Source of the DNA: Parasponia andersonii
Lineage: Eukaryota; Streptophyta; Magnoliopsida; Rosales; Cannabaceae
Length of the DNA stretch: 64,000 bases
NCBI GenBank assembly: GCA_002914805.1
Contig: JXTB01000261.1
Location: forward strand, 345,166-409,165
Reading direction: 5' to 3'
A program made the position numbers and the translations under genes. Below are positions 12,421 to 23,480 of the stretch, piece by piece. Position 1 is the first letter of the stretch; each line of letters begins with the position of its first letter. The notes under the pieces are model-generated. The model ran no database searches, was not told the origin of the DNA, and worked only from the letters and a program-made list of their open reading frames with translations.

Positions 12421-13339
12421 CATAGTCGGACACCTCCGAGTTTATCGCAGATAAAAATGTCAATAACACGTGAAAAATGTAAAAATATAAGAATTAATGG
12501 AGGACCGGAATTGTAGACATAAAACCTTTTAAATTAAGAATTTATCAAGACAAATTGAAAAATAATCGAAAATGGTCTACGATAAAATTATTAAATAAAA
12601 TGTTTCATTAATCACAGACAACATAAAAAAAAAAAAAAACAATAAAAAGATGAGCGCAATCTTTTCGATATATGAAAATGGACTCAAGGGAGCAAGTGGG
12701 GAGCAAAACCGAAGAATAAAGATGAAAGTTGAACAAAATTGAAATAAGCGGGTGGTTAATTAACTTGGGGTTGGGAGCCAAGTCTCAAGCCACTGTTTAG
12801 AATTTTCTGGAACTAACTCATTCTAAAAAATTACAGAAAAATACAATTAATTTTGAGCAAAGCAAAACTATGTTATATATATATATATATATATATGTAT
12901 GGTTGTCAAGTAGACATGTATGTGTTTTCTTTTAACTATTGAATCATCATTTAAAAATGATCTAATGATTATAATGAAGCGCATGAAAAGATTTACACTA
13001 TTAATGTTATTTTTTTCTCTTATTTTTTACTATAAAAAAAATATACATGACAAATTTTTATTGGTCAAAATGATACTTATAAATAAGTTTAAAAAAAACT
13101 GCTGGATTGGTACCCTACATATATAGTGTTCCTAATCTAATATGTATTTATTTTAGTTATTACATTATTATCTAATGACTGCTATATTTTGAGTAGTTAA
13201 GAAAAAAAATAAAAATAAATACTCATTATTTAATATTTTTTCTCTTTACGTTTGTTATGAAAAAATACGTGTGATGAATTTTTATAGGCAAAATAACAGC
13301 TTTTGATAGGTGAAAAAATAGCTACCGAATTCGGTGCTC

Positions 13340-13378
<39 letters not shown>

Positions 13379-13620
13379 TGTCAATCTAATAGCTATTTTT
13401 TTATAAGTATTTTTTTTTCTAATTATTGAATCATCATTTAATAATAATTCAACTATTATGATGATGTATATTATAATGATGAGTATGAAAAAGATATATA
13501 TCATTAATGTTATTTTTTTCTTTTCACTTATTTTTTTATTATAAAAAATATGCATAATATATAAGATACCTGCATATAGATTAAAAAAATAGCTAGAATT
13601 GATATATATATATATATGAA
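12421..13620. repeat. AT-rich intergenic DNA with several related MITE-like units and (TA)n runs
   Basis: (TA)n microsatellites lie at about 12872-12896 and 13342-13374. Between them, units at about 12904-13130, 13140-13325 and 13376-13610 share the order TTGTCAA, ATTGAATCATCATTTA, ATTAATGTTATTTTTTTC, CAAATTTTTATTGG. Similar units recur at about 16345-16560 and 16900-17050, and inverted at about 17230-17450. No coding sequence is supported. The family resembles non-autonomous DNA elements, but no terminal repeats or target duplications could be fixed. Confidence 0.5.
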
Positions 13621-13880
13621 GTAGGATTCTCCATATTCGAGAAAATACGTTGTTACATTTCCTCTAACTAATTGTCTTTTAATCGTGGATAAAGACTAAA
13701 AAAGAAAAACAAATTGGACAGAAAATCTGTTTGTTTGCCTTTTCAAAAAACAAATAAATACCACAAGATTTTCAACTAATAACAATTTTTCATATGATAC
13801 TGCGTCAAAACATGTGTCATAATCTGCAGGTCTCATAATTCACATACGTAGTTCGGAGTAAAAACATGTATTTCATGATA

Positions 13881-14231
13881 TATTATCATTTTTATATTTT
13901 GTATTTTGATATTTTGTTCAAATTATACATTATATTTTGGTTATTAATAATATTGATCCTTAAATTTAAAATCTGTTATAAATTTAGATTTTAGCACCAA
14001 TTTAGAGCAGTTAATTTCCTAAGTTACCGTTTAAAAAATTAAAAATAAACTATATAAAAACTGATCCGACAATAAATTTATTAAATCATCTTAGTAAATT
14101 AACTGTTCTAAATTAATGTCAGAGTATAAATTTGTAATAAATATTAAATCTAAGAATCAATATTGATAATAACCAAAATAGAAAACATAAATTGAACAAA
14201 ATGTCAAAATATAAAGTATAAAAATAATAAT
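13881..14231. mobile_element. Foldback (long terminal inverted repeat) MITE-like element
   Basis: The left arm (about 13881-14015) and right arm (about 14095-14231) are imperfect reverse complements over about 135 bases. For example, TTTTGGTTATTAATAATATT on the left answers AATATTGATAATAACCAAAA on the right, and TTTAGAGCAGTTAA answers TTAACTGTTCTAAA. A spacer of about 80 bases separates the arms. There is no coding capacity. The arms are diverged, so it is an old insertion, and I could not define a target duplication. Confidence 0.75.
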
Positions 14232-14277
14232 TTTCCTACGTGATCTATAGGGTTGGATTTTAATCCTCTAGATCATG

Positions 14278-14328
14278 ATGCAAAAGATTTGATTAGAGCT
14301 AAATGCAAAAGATTTGATTAGAGCTAAA
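14278..14328. repeat. Short tandem duplication, about 25 bp x 2
   Basis: GCAAAAGATTTGATTAGAGC occurs twice in direct succession inside otherwise unremarkable intergenic sequence. Confidence 0.8.
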
Positions 14329-14329
14329 T

Positions 14330-15779
14330 TCTAGAACATTCCAAACTTTAAAACCGTGACCCCAAAGTTTGATCGACACCCTTCACCCCACTTGTGTCAA
14401 TTTGTGTTGATTTCCCGATCCGTATAACTGAATATCATAGTGAGTTCATTTTCATGGCAACTTTTTTTTTTTTTTTTTTTTTTTCGTTTTTATTCTGTTA
14501 TCATTATCCTTCCTAGTCCCCACTTCCCCTGTGCTCCACTTAATATACACATCGACATTTATGTGTTTCAAACTTAAAAGATCGCACCCACTTTTGATCT
14601 ACTTTATTAGTTGCTTGAAAAGATTAAAAAAGGTAAGGCCTCATTTATTTTTGTTAATTTTCTATTTTTTTAAGGTGTATAGTTTTCTATTTTGATTAAT
14701 TATCTTGATCACACATGCATAATATATGTAAAAGCGAAGGAATGGTGGGTTTCTTCTAGATATTGCTAACTTACATATTAAAAAAAGAAAGAAAGAAAGA
14801 AAGAAAAATGCTAGGATCAATTACCAGCCTCAATGTTTAGCATAAAGACTATAATGATTTATGCATAGTTCCTGTGTCAAGAAGTGAAATATGAGTTAAA
14901 AAAAGAATAATACTGAGGAATTCTACACCCAAATGATGAAAAATGACTAATAAGAGAGGCTTATTTATCGTGTAAAGCCCTTGAATTAGAATAACAATAA
15001 CAAATAACAAATTTAATATGGCAAAAACTTAATTAAAGCTAAATAATACCCTGCAATGAGGTATTATTCTAGCTATCACAATTTACAAGCCTCTCTCTGC
15101 CTGAAAAGTACTATTGGCTTGAGGCTGAAACGAGAGTCAGTTTTGATACTGCTAACACATAATTCGCCCTCCTTAATAGCTGTCATTCCGTGTTGGGCCA
15201 TGAAAAATTGCATATACAAACTAAGCAAAATACAAGTAGCTAGTCTAATATCCTGAAAACTATTCACTAAAATTAGTGGAGCATTAGTTTCGATCTCTTG
15301 TTCGTTACTACCTAGCTAATCGCACTACTTAATATATGTACAATATAAAAAGATGAAACATTTATTAATATTACAAAACGTAATAGAATTCATGTATAAA
15401 ACGTTAAGATAAAAGATAACAAAAAAAAAAAAAGTAGAAAAGATGCTAAAAAAAAAAAAATTAGCACTTAAATGCAATTTTCTTATAATTTTGCATGTAC
15501 TCAAATGGAAAATTTTTTTTTCTTCGTTTCCTTCGGAAATTAAGCAATTTTAGTTTTTTTTGAAGTGCATGAAGTTAAAGGAATGTAACAAGTTTTCAAT
15601 TTCTTTTGGCTGGAAACTTTGCAAAACGATTGATTGAAGTTTTAGATCAGATGGTTTTCTTTGGAGAAAAAAACTAAAAGAATTCAATGAGCAATTTCTT
15701 CTCTTTTTTTCTTTTCTTTTCTGGTGTCGTTTTAGTATGAGACAATGGCGTGAAATTCTCAAGAACAAACGTCCAAAGT
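14330..15779. other. Intergenic, no gene seen
   Basis: AT-rich DNA with homopolymer runs (poly-T at about 14461-14484, poly-A near 15421 and 15450) and a (GAAA)n run at about 14784-14806. The short ORFs lack codon structure or recognisable domains. Confidence 0.6.
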
Positions 15780-16050
15780 TGAAAGAAAAGGGAGCATCTT
15801 GCACAATAAGGTAAAGATAAGCAAATAGACTCCACTCTCTAGTTATTAGTCTTTGTCAGTCTCACTCCCACATGGGTTTGAGCATGTAGGCTCCAGCCAT
15901 CTGACCTGGTACCCTGACCCGAAGCCACGTGTCAACATATGTATGAGCTGAAGGTATCTTCTTAGAGAAGGCTATGACTTTTACTATGCCATGATCGAGC
16001 AAGGTCAATCAACCTGTACAGTGAGGTTATTTAAATAATGAAATAAGAAA
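15780..16050 (+). promoter_or_regulatory. Degenerate duplicate of the NAC gene proximal promoter
   Basis: This stretch aligns collinearly with 17950-18215, just upstream of the NAC gene. Shared blocks include ATCTTGCACAATAAGGTAAAG, CAGTCTCACTCC, CATGGGTTTGAGCA, a CACGTG G-box (15926-15931 here), TGTATGAGCTGAAG, TAGAGAAGGC and GGTCAATC.ACCTGTA. No NAC coding sequence follows it, only AT-rich DNA. It is either the relic of a tandem NAC copy whose body was lost or a promoter duplication later separated by repeats. Confidence 0.75.
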
Positions 16051-16329
16051 TTCTTTTTTTCTTTACAAATTCCATTGTAATTTCTATTATACTGTTACGG
16101 GGCATTCTGGAGACCTTACAAGCACAAAAATTTAAGAAACCCAAATCATGTAAAAGGAAAGAATTTTAACTATTTAACATTTTCTTTTACCGTTATCCCA
16201 ATAAAATTATATTAAACATCGATCAATAAATTGTAATTATTCCTTACTAGTTTTCTTATTTTAAAAGTGTTTTATGATGGAAGGAAAATAAAGTAAAATC
16301 ATGGTATAATGTAAAAACTATATATGACA

Positions 16330-17450
16330 TTAAATATATTTAGGTTGTCAATGTATATTTAGGTTGTTATTGAATCATTATCTAAGAGTGATTCGATGAC
16401 TATAATGACGTATATAAAAAAATATACATTATTAATATTATTTTTTTTTCTTATTTTTTATTACTAAAAAATATATAAGATAAATTTTAATTAATCAAAA
16501 TAATACTTATGAATAGATAAAAAAAAATACATACTAAATTAGTGGCTATATATATATTTATAGGTATTATTTTGTCCAATTAAGATCTATCATACATGTT
16601 TTTCATAGTACAAAGTAAAAAAAGAAAAAGTTTTAAATAATGTGCATTAACTGTTATTGTTTTTTTTTAACTACTCAATTTATTTTAGCTGTTTAGTGAA
16701 TAGAGGAATATTATCAATAATCTCTTTTACACTTTTTTTTTTCAATATCCAAATATTGAGTCCATTATAATTTGTTGCATTATTAAAATAATAAACTAGA
16801 TAGTAGAATCCATATGCTAGACAATTAGGTTGGAGAGTATAAAAAAAAAGAGAAATATAGTGCATTTCACATTTCTCTAGTTAATAATCTATTAGGCAAT
16901 TTTTTTTTATCTATCTATAATTATCTTTTTTAGCCGTCGGATCATTATCTAACGGTTACAATAATTTGAGTAATTAGAAAAAAAATAATAATAACAATAA
17001 ATGTACATTCGACAACACAATACTTATGCAAAAAAAATATTTTTTCTATCTTTTATTGTGAAAAGGCGTACTTTAATTTTAATTCGACAACACAATACTT
17101 ATGCAAAAAAAATATTTTTTCTATTTTTTATTGTGAAAAGGCGTACTTTAATTTTAATTCGACAACACAATACTTATGCAAAAAAAAAAAAAAAAACTTA
17201 GTAGAGTGGTCCCCCTTGTATATATTTATGTATGTATATAGATATAGAGTATTAATCCAATAACTATTTTTTTTTTATATATATAGGAATCGTCTTGGTT
17301 AATGAAAATTTATTATTTATATTTTTTTATTAAAAAAAATAATATACGTTTTTTCATATAACTGTTAGATTAGACGATGATTTAATAGTTAAAAAAATTA
17401 ACTTAAATAAAAACTAATACCTATTAAATTAGCAACTATATATATATATT
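16330..17450. repeat. Cluster of AT-rich MITE-like units, including an inverted copy
   Basis: Units at about 16345-16560 and 16900-17050 resemble those at 12904-13610. The unit at about 17230-17450 is the same family in reverse orientation, seen as TTAGATTAGACGATGATTTAATAG. Nothing coding is supported. This AT-rich block separates the two promoter copies. Confidence 0.5.
17008..17190 (+). repeat. 75-bp tandem repeat, about 2.3 copies
   Basis: TTCGACAACACAATACTTATGC starts near 17008, 17083 and 17158, a constant period of 75 bases. Copies 1 and 2 are nearly identical through TATTGTGAAAAGGCGTAC. The third ends in a poly-A run. The repeat gives a spurious repetitive ORF. Confidence 0.9.
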
Positions 17451-17949
17451 AATTAGGGGGAAAGGAATCTATAATAGTATTAAGTGAGAGAAAAAAACAA
17501 TCAACAAGGGTCACCTGACCTAAGAGTGTTATGGGACGGAGCAAATTTATATTTACGGGGCTTAGAGGCTAGAACAATTACGAGTTGTTTTAGAAGTCCG
17601 CGTATTTTAAATTAGGAAACACAAATAAATGTATAAGAAAAAAAATGAACGGGGCGTGTTGGGTTTTATTTGGAAAATAAATAAATTTTGTGAAATATAA
17701 ATTAAGGAAAGTTGAGTAAGGGTGATAGTATATTCTCGAGGGAGGAATATTAAATTCATTCTCTAATTTAATTCTTTAGCATGTGTATTTCTTTTTTTTT
17801 TTTTTGAAAGGTTTAGCATGTGTATTTCACTTATATTATTAAAAATGTAAAGTAAAATTCATAAATGAAATAATGAGATTAAAAAGAAAAAAAAGCGGAA
17901 AAATAGTACAAAAGAAAGTAAAGATTCCTCCCCTCAAACACGTCAAACG

Positions 17950-18250
17950 CGGTAAGTAGAAAGTGAACATCTTGCACAATAAGGTAAAGGTCAAAAGGAG
18001 ATTAACAAGCCAATGGCATCAGTCTCACTCCAACATGGTTACATGGGTTTTGAGCAGGTGGGCTCTACTCATCAGACGTGGCACCCTGGACCCCGAGGCC
18101 ACGTGGCATAACCTGTATGAGCTGAAGACATCTTGCTAGAGAAGGCAAAGAGTATACTGTGATGTACAATGGTCAACTCAGGTCAATCGACCTGTATGCA
18201 ACAGTCTTCAACTCCTTAAATAAATCTCTGCTCCACGCCACTCACTGGTT
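17950..18250 (+). promoter_or_regulatory. Proximal promoter of the NAC gene
   Basis: A GC-richer island upstream of the NAC start. It contains a perfect palindrome GCCACGTGGC (18098-18107, G-box/ABRE core), a second ACGTGGC at about 18076, and several GTCAA/TTGAC W-box cores at about 18171-18190. A TATA-like TTAAATAAAT lies at about 18216-18225. Such sites are bound by bZIP/bHLH and WRKY factors in other plant promoters; occupancy here is inference. The same block is duplicated at 15780-16050. Confidence 0.65.
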
Positions 18251-18468
18251 TTCATCGCTCTCGTTGTGCTCAGACCAATAAAAATTCACAGAGAGCGAAA
18301 CCCAAAACCCCGGAGAGAGGCCGGATTGAAATCATATAACTTTTACTCTGTTTCTGCTACTTCATCGTGAATATTTAGCAGTACCCAGTAAGCCGTTTTA
18401 GTTTTCCATTCCTTTTCTAGCTTAAAAAAAAAAAAAAAAAAAAGAGTTCGGTAGAACAGAAGAATAGA

Positions 18469-20215
18469 ATGAGTAGCAACGACGCATCAGGAGGAATGTT
18501 TCTAGCTGTGGGGATGAGATTCTGTCCCACTGACGAAGAGGTCATTGGTCACTATTTGAGGCTGAAGGATCTGGAAAGGGATTCCGAGGTTGACCCTTAC
18601 ATTGCCCAGGTTGATATCTGCGACTGGGATCCCTGGGAACTACCTTGTACGTATGCTTATATATGTTCTTGGTTCTAGGTTTTGGAAATGACATTGATAT
18701 ATACATGTATGCATATATCTTTTTACAAAACAAAGATATATATATATATATATATATATATAATGGTTTTGTTTTGTGTGTTGAAATTTTCAGGTAAGTC
18801 GAAGCTGAAGTCGAATGACAACGAGTGGTGGTTCTCATCTCGTCGATATCACCTGAACTCCAAAAGTAACCAGTTTGTAAGGAAGACTAAAACAGGGAGC
18901 TGGAAGAGCACAGGTGAGGAGAAAACAATCAAAGCCAAAGGTCGTAGTGGAAGGAAGAGGTATCTGACCTTCCACGAACGTAGTAGTCCTCGCAAACGCA
19001 CCGGTTGGACCCTTCATGAGTACTATTATCCCGCGCTTCATGGCCAGGTTTTTATTCCTGTTCTATACTCCTCTTGGTTAGACAGCTAAATTATATGGCC
19101 AACTATGTTAGCATCACCATATTTTCCAATAGAGAGAGGTTAATTTCCATCCATGGTTGTTTGTTTTTGCAGTTAAACGTTCAATTTTCAGATTGTTGTC
19201 TCAGAAAATTTTTTAATGCAATTTATGAGTTATATGATTTATGTTTTCTCAATACATGCAGTAAATCGTTTGAGTGGATTTTAGAATTGATTTTTCTATC
19301 GATTAAGTTCTGGTGTGGGGATTGGAGCTGTCCCAAGTTCAAGTTTTGGATAAAATCTATACTAGGACAACATCTATGCACTAGAAGATTATTGTTCTTG
19401 TTAATTAATCAATTAATAATTGATGAAAGAAAATTAAGGTAATACATAGATGATCCTGAACGATGATGCAGAAGCTCTGTTTCATTTTTATCAGCTCAAT
19501 GACAATTAGCTATTTCTAGCACTAGTAAAATTGACATAACAACGTTTCTACCACCCCATGAATATTTACCATTTTATTCTTCAAATATGCAGAGGCCAAA
19601 CTGTGCTATTTGCCGCTTGAAGTACGATCCTCATAAGAAGGGCCGGAAGGCAGATACTCGTACTCCGGACAGTAACGAAAGTGAACCAAGTGGCGAAATT
19701 ACGTCTGATCTTGAAAGTTCAGTAGTATCTGCTGCAATTCCAGCGGTAAGTTTAGAATAAGCAAAGTTCTTTTCTACATTTTATGATATCGAAGTTATTT
19801 GTGTACAATTGAGAATTGAATCAAAGCCTGAAGCCCTGAACATTTGCTTGTTTTACAATTCTCTGTTCTCTAGGTACAATGTTATGACAAAGAGGAAGTT
19901 CAATCCATCTCGCAACCACAGTCCTCACCAGATTCTTGCTCCTTAGAGACAGCGAGGAGAATTCTGCTTGATGACGAGATGCAAGCTCCACCTGGAGCAG
20001 ATAAATCAAACAAGTATTACACAGAATTTAGCAGTTTGCTTAATGTTAGCCCTGAAGAAAACAACTGTGGGGCAACAACAGATAATCTTTTCAATACCTC
20101 TAGCCTGACAGCTTCATCGATGGGTTCCTATCTAGACGGTCCCTTTAGGAGTGAGTCAGACAGTCTAGGAGATGAATTGATGTCGTCCATTGGCTATTGG
20201 AAATTCAATAGCTAA
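18469..20215 (+). CDS. NAC-domain transcription factor, four exons, 308 aa
   Basis: CDS exons are 18469-18646, 18794-19047, 19593-19745 and 19874-20215; all introns are GT-AG and the frame is open to TAA 20213-20215. The N-terminal half is a NAC DNA-binding domain. Subdomain A is GMRFCPTDEEVIGHYL (residues 15-30), then PYIAQVDICDWDPWELP, then NDNEWWFSSRRYHL (67-80), WKSTGEEK (96-103), and RYLTFHERSSPRKRTGWTLH (115-134). The C-terminal part (about 160-308) is acidic and Ser-rich, as in NAC activation regions. No membrane segment is seen. NAC proteins are plant-specific nuclear factors in development and stress. The domain departs from the common GYWKATG and NWVMHEYR forms, so it belongs to a diverged subgroup. 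Intron 1 carries a (TA)n run. ATG 18469 follows a poly-A stretch and is the first start in frame with the domain. The exact subgroup and target are not known. Confidence 0.9.
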
Positions 20216-20226
20216 TGAACTGTTAT

Positions 20227-20306
20227 GGGAGAATATCAATATTAGATTTTGTAATAATGTGCCTGTCGTTCACATTATTACGTAGGTTATAATGATATTC
20301 TCTCCT
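20227..20306 (+). other. Long hairpin directly after the NAC stop codon
   Basis: Two arms of about 35 bases (20227-20261 and 20271-20305) are imperfect reverse complements. GTAATAATGTG pairs perfectly with CACATTATTAC around a 9-base loop, and GAGAATATC pairs with GATATTCTC at the base. It lies 11 bases after the stop, in the presumed 3' UTR. It may be a tiny MITE or a structured 3' UTR element. Confidence 0.7.
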
Positions 20307-20479
20307 ATAGATTTTTTTCTTTCTCTTCTTTTTTTCCTTTTTTCACTTTCATTGTCCTAGATCAGCCTCGAACGTAGCAGGAAAACTTTTTTGTTTAGAA
20401 ACTCAAGAAGAACACCTAGCCAGCCAAGGCATACCAAGCCATACCCCTCAAAAATCCCTTAAATTAAGCCATTATCCAA

Positions 20480-21420
20480 AAGAACCAACATTCATACAAA
20501 ATCAGCATATTAGCGTTTGAACCTATACCTCTTATAGCCAGCACCATCAAAATCAGCATATCACCCAGAAAATCTTTGAGATTCTGTCTAGAAAGTTTGC
20601 CTGCTTTTCTTCTACTAAATTATCTTTTCCAAAAATGTGAAACGAAAAACTCCATCAGAATAAACCTATATCCAGAGTAGCAAGCCGGTTCTTGCTATAA
20701 TGGACCAAGGCGTGACGTCCAACCAAAACACGATGCCCCGCCTCTTGCTTTAGCAAGGTGGGATGGTCATATATGTATATAACCCCATAGAACTTACGTC
20801 AAGGATTGTTGTTGTTGCTGTTCTAATTCCCTGAACAGTGCTAATAGCACTCCCGGAAGAGGCACCATCCATACTTATCTTAACCCCAAGATGTAAAAGG
20901 ATGATGTCAAATGATGGATTTGATAATCCATATTTTAGCAGCAGTTGATTATGTCTTCAATATCATCTGCTCATCCTGGCTGTTAACATGTAGCCAACCT
21001 CAAAACTACCGTTATCCAAAACGGCAGCTTTCCCATCCAGTAATTCTCAGTTTCTCCATGCCCATATTCCCCATAACATTTAGAATATAGAGGCATGGTA
21101 CCATAGTATTACAGTCTTATACTGTAGTCGACCCCGCTAGCTAATAGCAGCAAAGATTGGCGTTAGTAACGCTCAGAAATCCAATTCCAGAAGGGAAGAG
21201 TAGGAACGTTCCTTGAATAAAGGAATGACTGAATCCTAAGAACTGGAGATTGCCTTTAAGGTTCATGGCACTACCTTGTTTTCTTTCCGCAAAAGGCCCA
21301 ACGCAAAGAAAGGCTCAAACCATGATAGCACCGGCTTCATTGAGACATCACAGAAAGAGACTCGCGTTGAACAAGGTATCCCTCCCACTACGACAAGGTC
21401 TTTTAATGGAGTGCTGACAA
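20480..21420 (-). pseudogene. LINE-1 ORF2 C-terminal (RNase H-like) remnant
   Basis: Read on the minus strand, the segment gives KISMDGASSG, the usual start of plant L1 RNase H domains, and further on SFHIFGKDNL...ADKQAN-like residues typical of the domain end. Upstream is a WIWLARN-like stretch. There are many stops and frameshifts. The same remnant is present in copy B, which is interrupted by an LTR-like insertion. Assignment rests on these short motifs only. Confidence 0.45.
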
Positions 21421-22391
21421 TTTATTTCTAATTCATTTAAATTTCAACTTTCTCTTTTCTTTTTATTTCCTTTGTTAGAAACACATAACCAAAAAAAAAA
21501 AAAAAAGGCTTATGGTGTTGCTCATCTCTGTGTGGCAGTGTATCCAAACTTGGAAAGTTCAAGCTCGTTTGTACAGGATGGTTTAAGGACCCAGTGAAAC
21601 TCGACGGACTTCTACGGGTGAAAATTCCACGAAGGAAACTACTAGTGTATCTTCACTTCTGTGGGAGCATCATCATCTATTTTGAGCTGTAATTCTGCTC
21701 CACCGTTGGACCACTTATTCAATGCAATCAAGGGCGCAGTTTTGTTAGGGAACAGGTGTTACATGGAAGCTGGTGCTAAACCTCATTCGAAAAAGAATGC
21801 TGATCTTACTGGGTATAAGAGCCTGTCATTTCATCACCACTGTACGTGGCGTTCAATCCTACTTCTTGTATGTTGAGGAAGCACTACTAATTCTTCACTG
21901 GTGATAATAGTGGTATATCACCGTATGTGTGGTAGTTTTTGCACCACAAGCTAATAGGAATGGCCCCTCAGTTCCATGCGGGTTTCACACATTTATTAGT
22001 TGTGGTGCTTAGCACACAAATGCCTTTAGTATCGCTCAAAGTGGGAGTAATTCAGAGTCGTACATTATGTAGTGGTGAAATGACAATACCCTTGTTTAGA
22101 TTAGCGTTCCTTCATTTGTTATGTACCTTAATGTCGCTGATTATGTACGTAAAATGTAAACAATTACCTTTCGTATCTATGGATTTGATGTACATTATCA
22201 ACTTTCATATCTATATCTTAATGGCAGCTATCGCTAAAAAGAGAAGATGCCATTTTTGGACATGTTTGAAGTGTCTACTCTGGAATGGTGTCTACTCTGG
22301 AATTGGGTTCCATATACTTACGTAATAACCATGAAACATTGGTCTTTGTCCTGTACAGAATCACTCTTTGAACAAAGAAAAGACAAAAAGT

Positions 22392-22476
22392 GCAGTGAGA
22401 AAGGCCAACTCTCAACCTCAGGGTAACTCATTTAGGAAGCTATGAGACCTACGTCTTGCGCATGCGTTACCACCCC
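22392..22476 (-). pseudogene. tRNA-Met(CAT) relic, copy A
   Basis: On the minus strand the sequence starts GGGGTGG, keeps the anticodon region GTAGGTCTCATAG, then has a short intron-like insert, CCTGAGG and GAGAGTT, and ends near CTTTCTCAC. This resembles plant elongator tRNA-Met, whose genes carry a short intron after the anticodon. The D arm with the A-box is corrupted (AACGCATGCGCAAGACG), so it is probably not functional. Confidence 0.6.
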
Positions 22477-22900
22477 TTGTTGTGAAGTGTCATTCATTTT
22501 AATTACAAGTACATCTGGCCTTTTTTTTTTTTCTGTTTTGGGGTTGGTTTTCTTCTGTTAGGTGGTCTGGGTTCTTGAGTCGGCCATTAAAGATTTGGCA
22601 TGAATAAATAACCCTTCAACACGATTTGCTTGTTAGTTAATGAAGGCATAAGGATATGTTATCAACACTATATGTGAGAACAAACTCCGGATATACAAGA
22701 CTCCAAGAATTAATGAATCAGTTTATTATTAAACACCAACATGCAGCCAAACTAACCGTACAAACAATCGGAAAAAAGGGCATTAAAGGCAGCACGAATG
22801 AACTTCCCAAGTGGAAACTTAATTTCTAGTTACCGAAAGAACCAAATTGAAAAGTAAATTGCAAGGGAACTAGGGAAAATTTAACTTCCATAAGCCAAAA

Positions 22901-22902
<2 letters not shown>

Positions 22903-22953
<51 letters not shown>
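22903..22953. repeat. (TA)n microsatellite, about 50 bp
   Basis: Uninterrupted alternating TA sequence at the point where copy A of the duplicated block breaks off and the transposon cluster begins. Confidence 0.95.
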
Positions 22954-22956
<3 letters not shown>

Positions 22957-23021
22957 GACACCTCGTACGTATTTTTCTTTTAACTATTTATAACCAGTGT
23001 TTTATTTAATTAAAAATCATA

Positions 23022-23480
23022 CACTATAATAAATAAGCAATAGAGCGACACTTAAAAGTGGCAACAATAGTCACCACTTTAGCTTGTACTAAAAAAGACG
23101 ATAAATCTAATAGTAGCAACGAATATCAAAAGTCGTCATTTTAAATATTGTAATATTAATATGCGCTAATAATTCTCACTAAAAATTATAATGCGGCGAT
23201 AATTGTTACTGTTTTAGATTAAGTATACCAAGTGGCACCAGATATTTCCACCAAAATTATCGCTACTTTAGCTTTTTTTTTTATTTCTTATTTTTTTTAA
23301 TGTTATTTAAACTCAATAGTCACCGTTTTAGATTTTCTTATTTTTTTAATTTTATTTAAACTCACCGCTTTAGCTTTTTAATTGAAAAATTTTTTTTAAA
23401 TGAAAAATAATTAAAAATAATAAATAATAAAATACTTTAAAACGACGTCTATTTGCGCTGCTTTAGTTTTTTAATTGGAA
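23022..23480 (+). mobile_element. Probable CACTA transposon terminal fragment
   Basis: Begins CACTATAATAAATAAGC followed by subterminal motifs of the kind AGCGACACTTAAAAGTGGC, GCAACGAATATCAAAAGTCG and GTGGCACC.GATATTTCCACC. This is the usual arrangement of a CACTA 5' terminus. No matching CACTA end and no transposase were found nearby, so it is a truncated or non-autonomous copy. It shares the first eight bases with the 3' terminus of the CACTA element at 56714. Confidence 0.5.

Larger units (their letters stand above)
20400..22900. repeat. Duplicated block, copy A (pairs with 42955-47280)
   Basis: Collinear matches to copy B include CACCTAGCCAGCCAAG (20412 and 42964), TTTGAGATTCTGTCTA (20574 and 43109), AGAGGCACCATCCAT (20857 and 44517), the segment near 21660 (45900), the tRNA-like piece near 22435 (46530) and the stretch near 22660-22900 (46785-47280). 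The remaining part of the block (ARV1 3' end) is found at 29880-30340 after later insertions. No intact gene is seen, and ORFs such as 21939-22325 show no domain. Confidence 0.75.

Noticed and set aside
13322-13555. ORF rich in Tyr and Ile (similar ones at 43824-44360 and 16680-16865)
   Set aside because: Produced by (TA)n and AT-rich sequence; no codon structure.
17001-17201. ORF encoding a repeated 25-residue unit
   Set aside because: An artefact of the 75-bp tandem repeat, whose period is divisible by three; the third unit runs into poly-A.
20227-20306. microRNA precursor
   Set aside because: Only the hairpin shape is visible. Without small RNA reads or conservation it cannot be told from a small MITE or a structured 3' UTR.
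21939-22325. Plus-strand ORF of 128 codons in duplicated block A
   Set aside because: The homologous part of copy B does not preserve the frame, so it is not under coding constraint.
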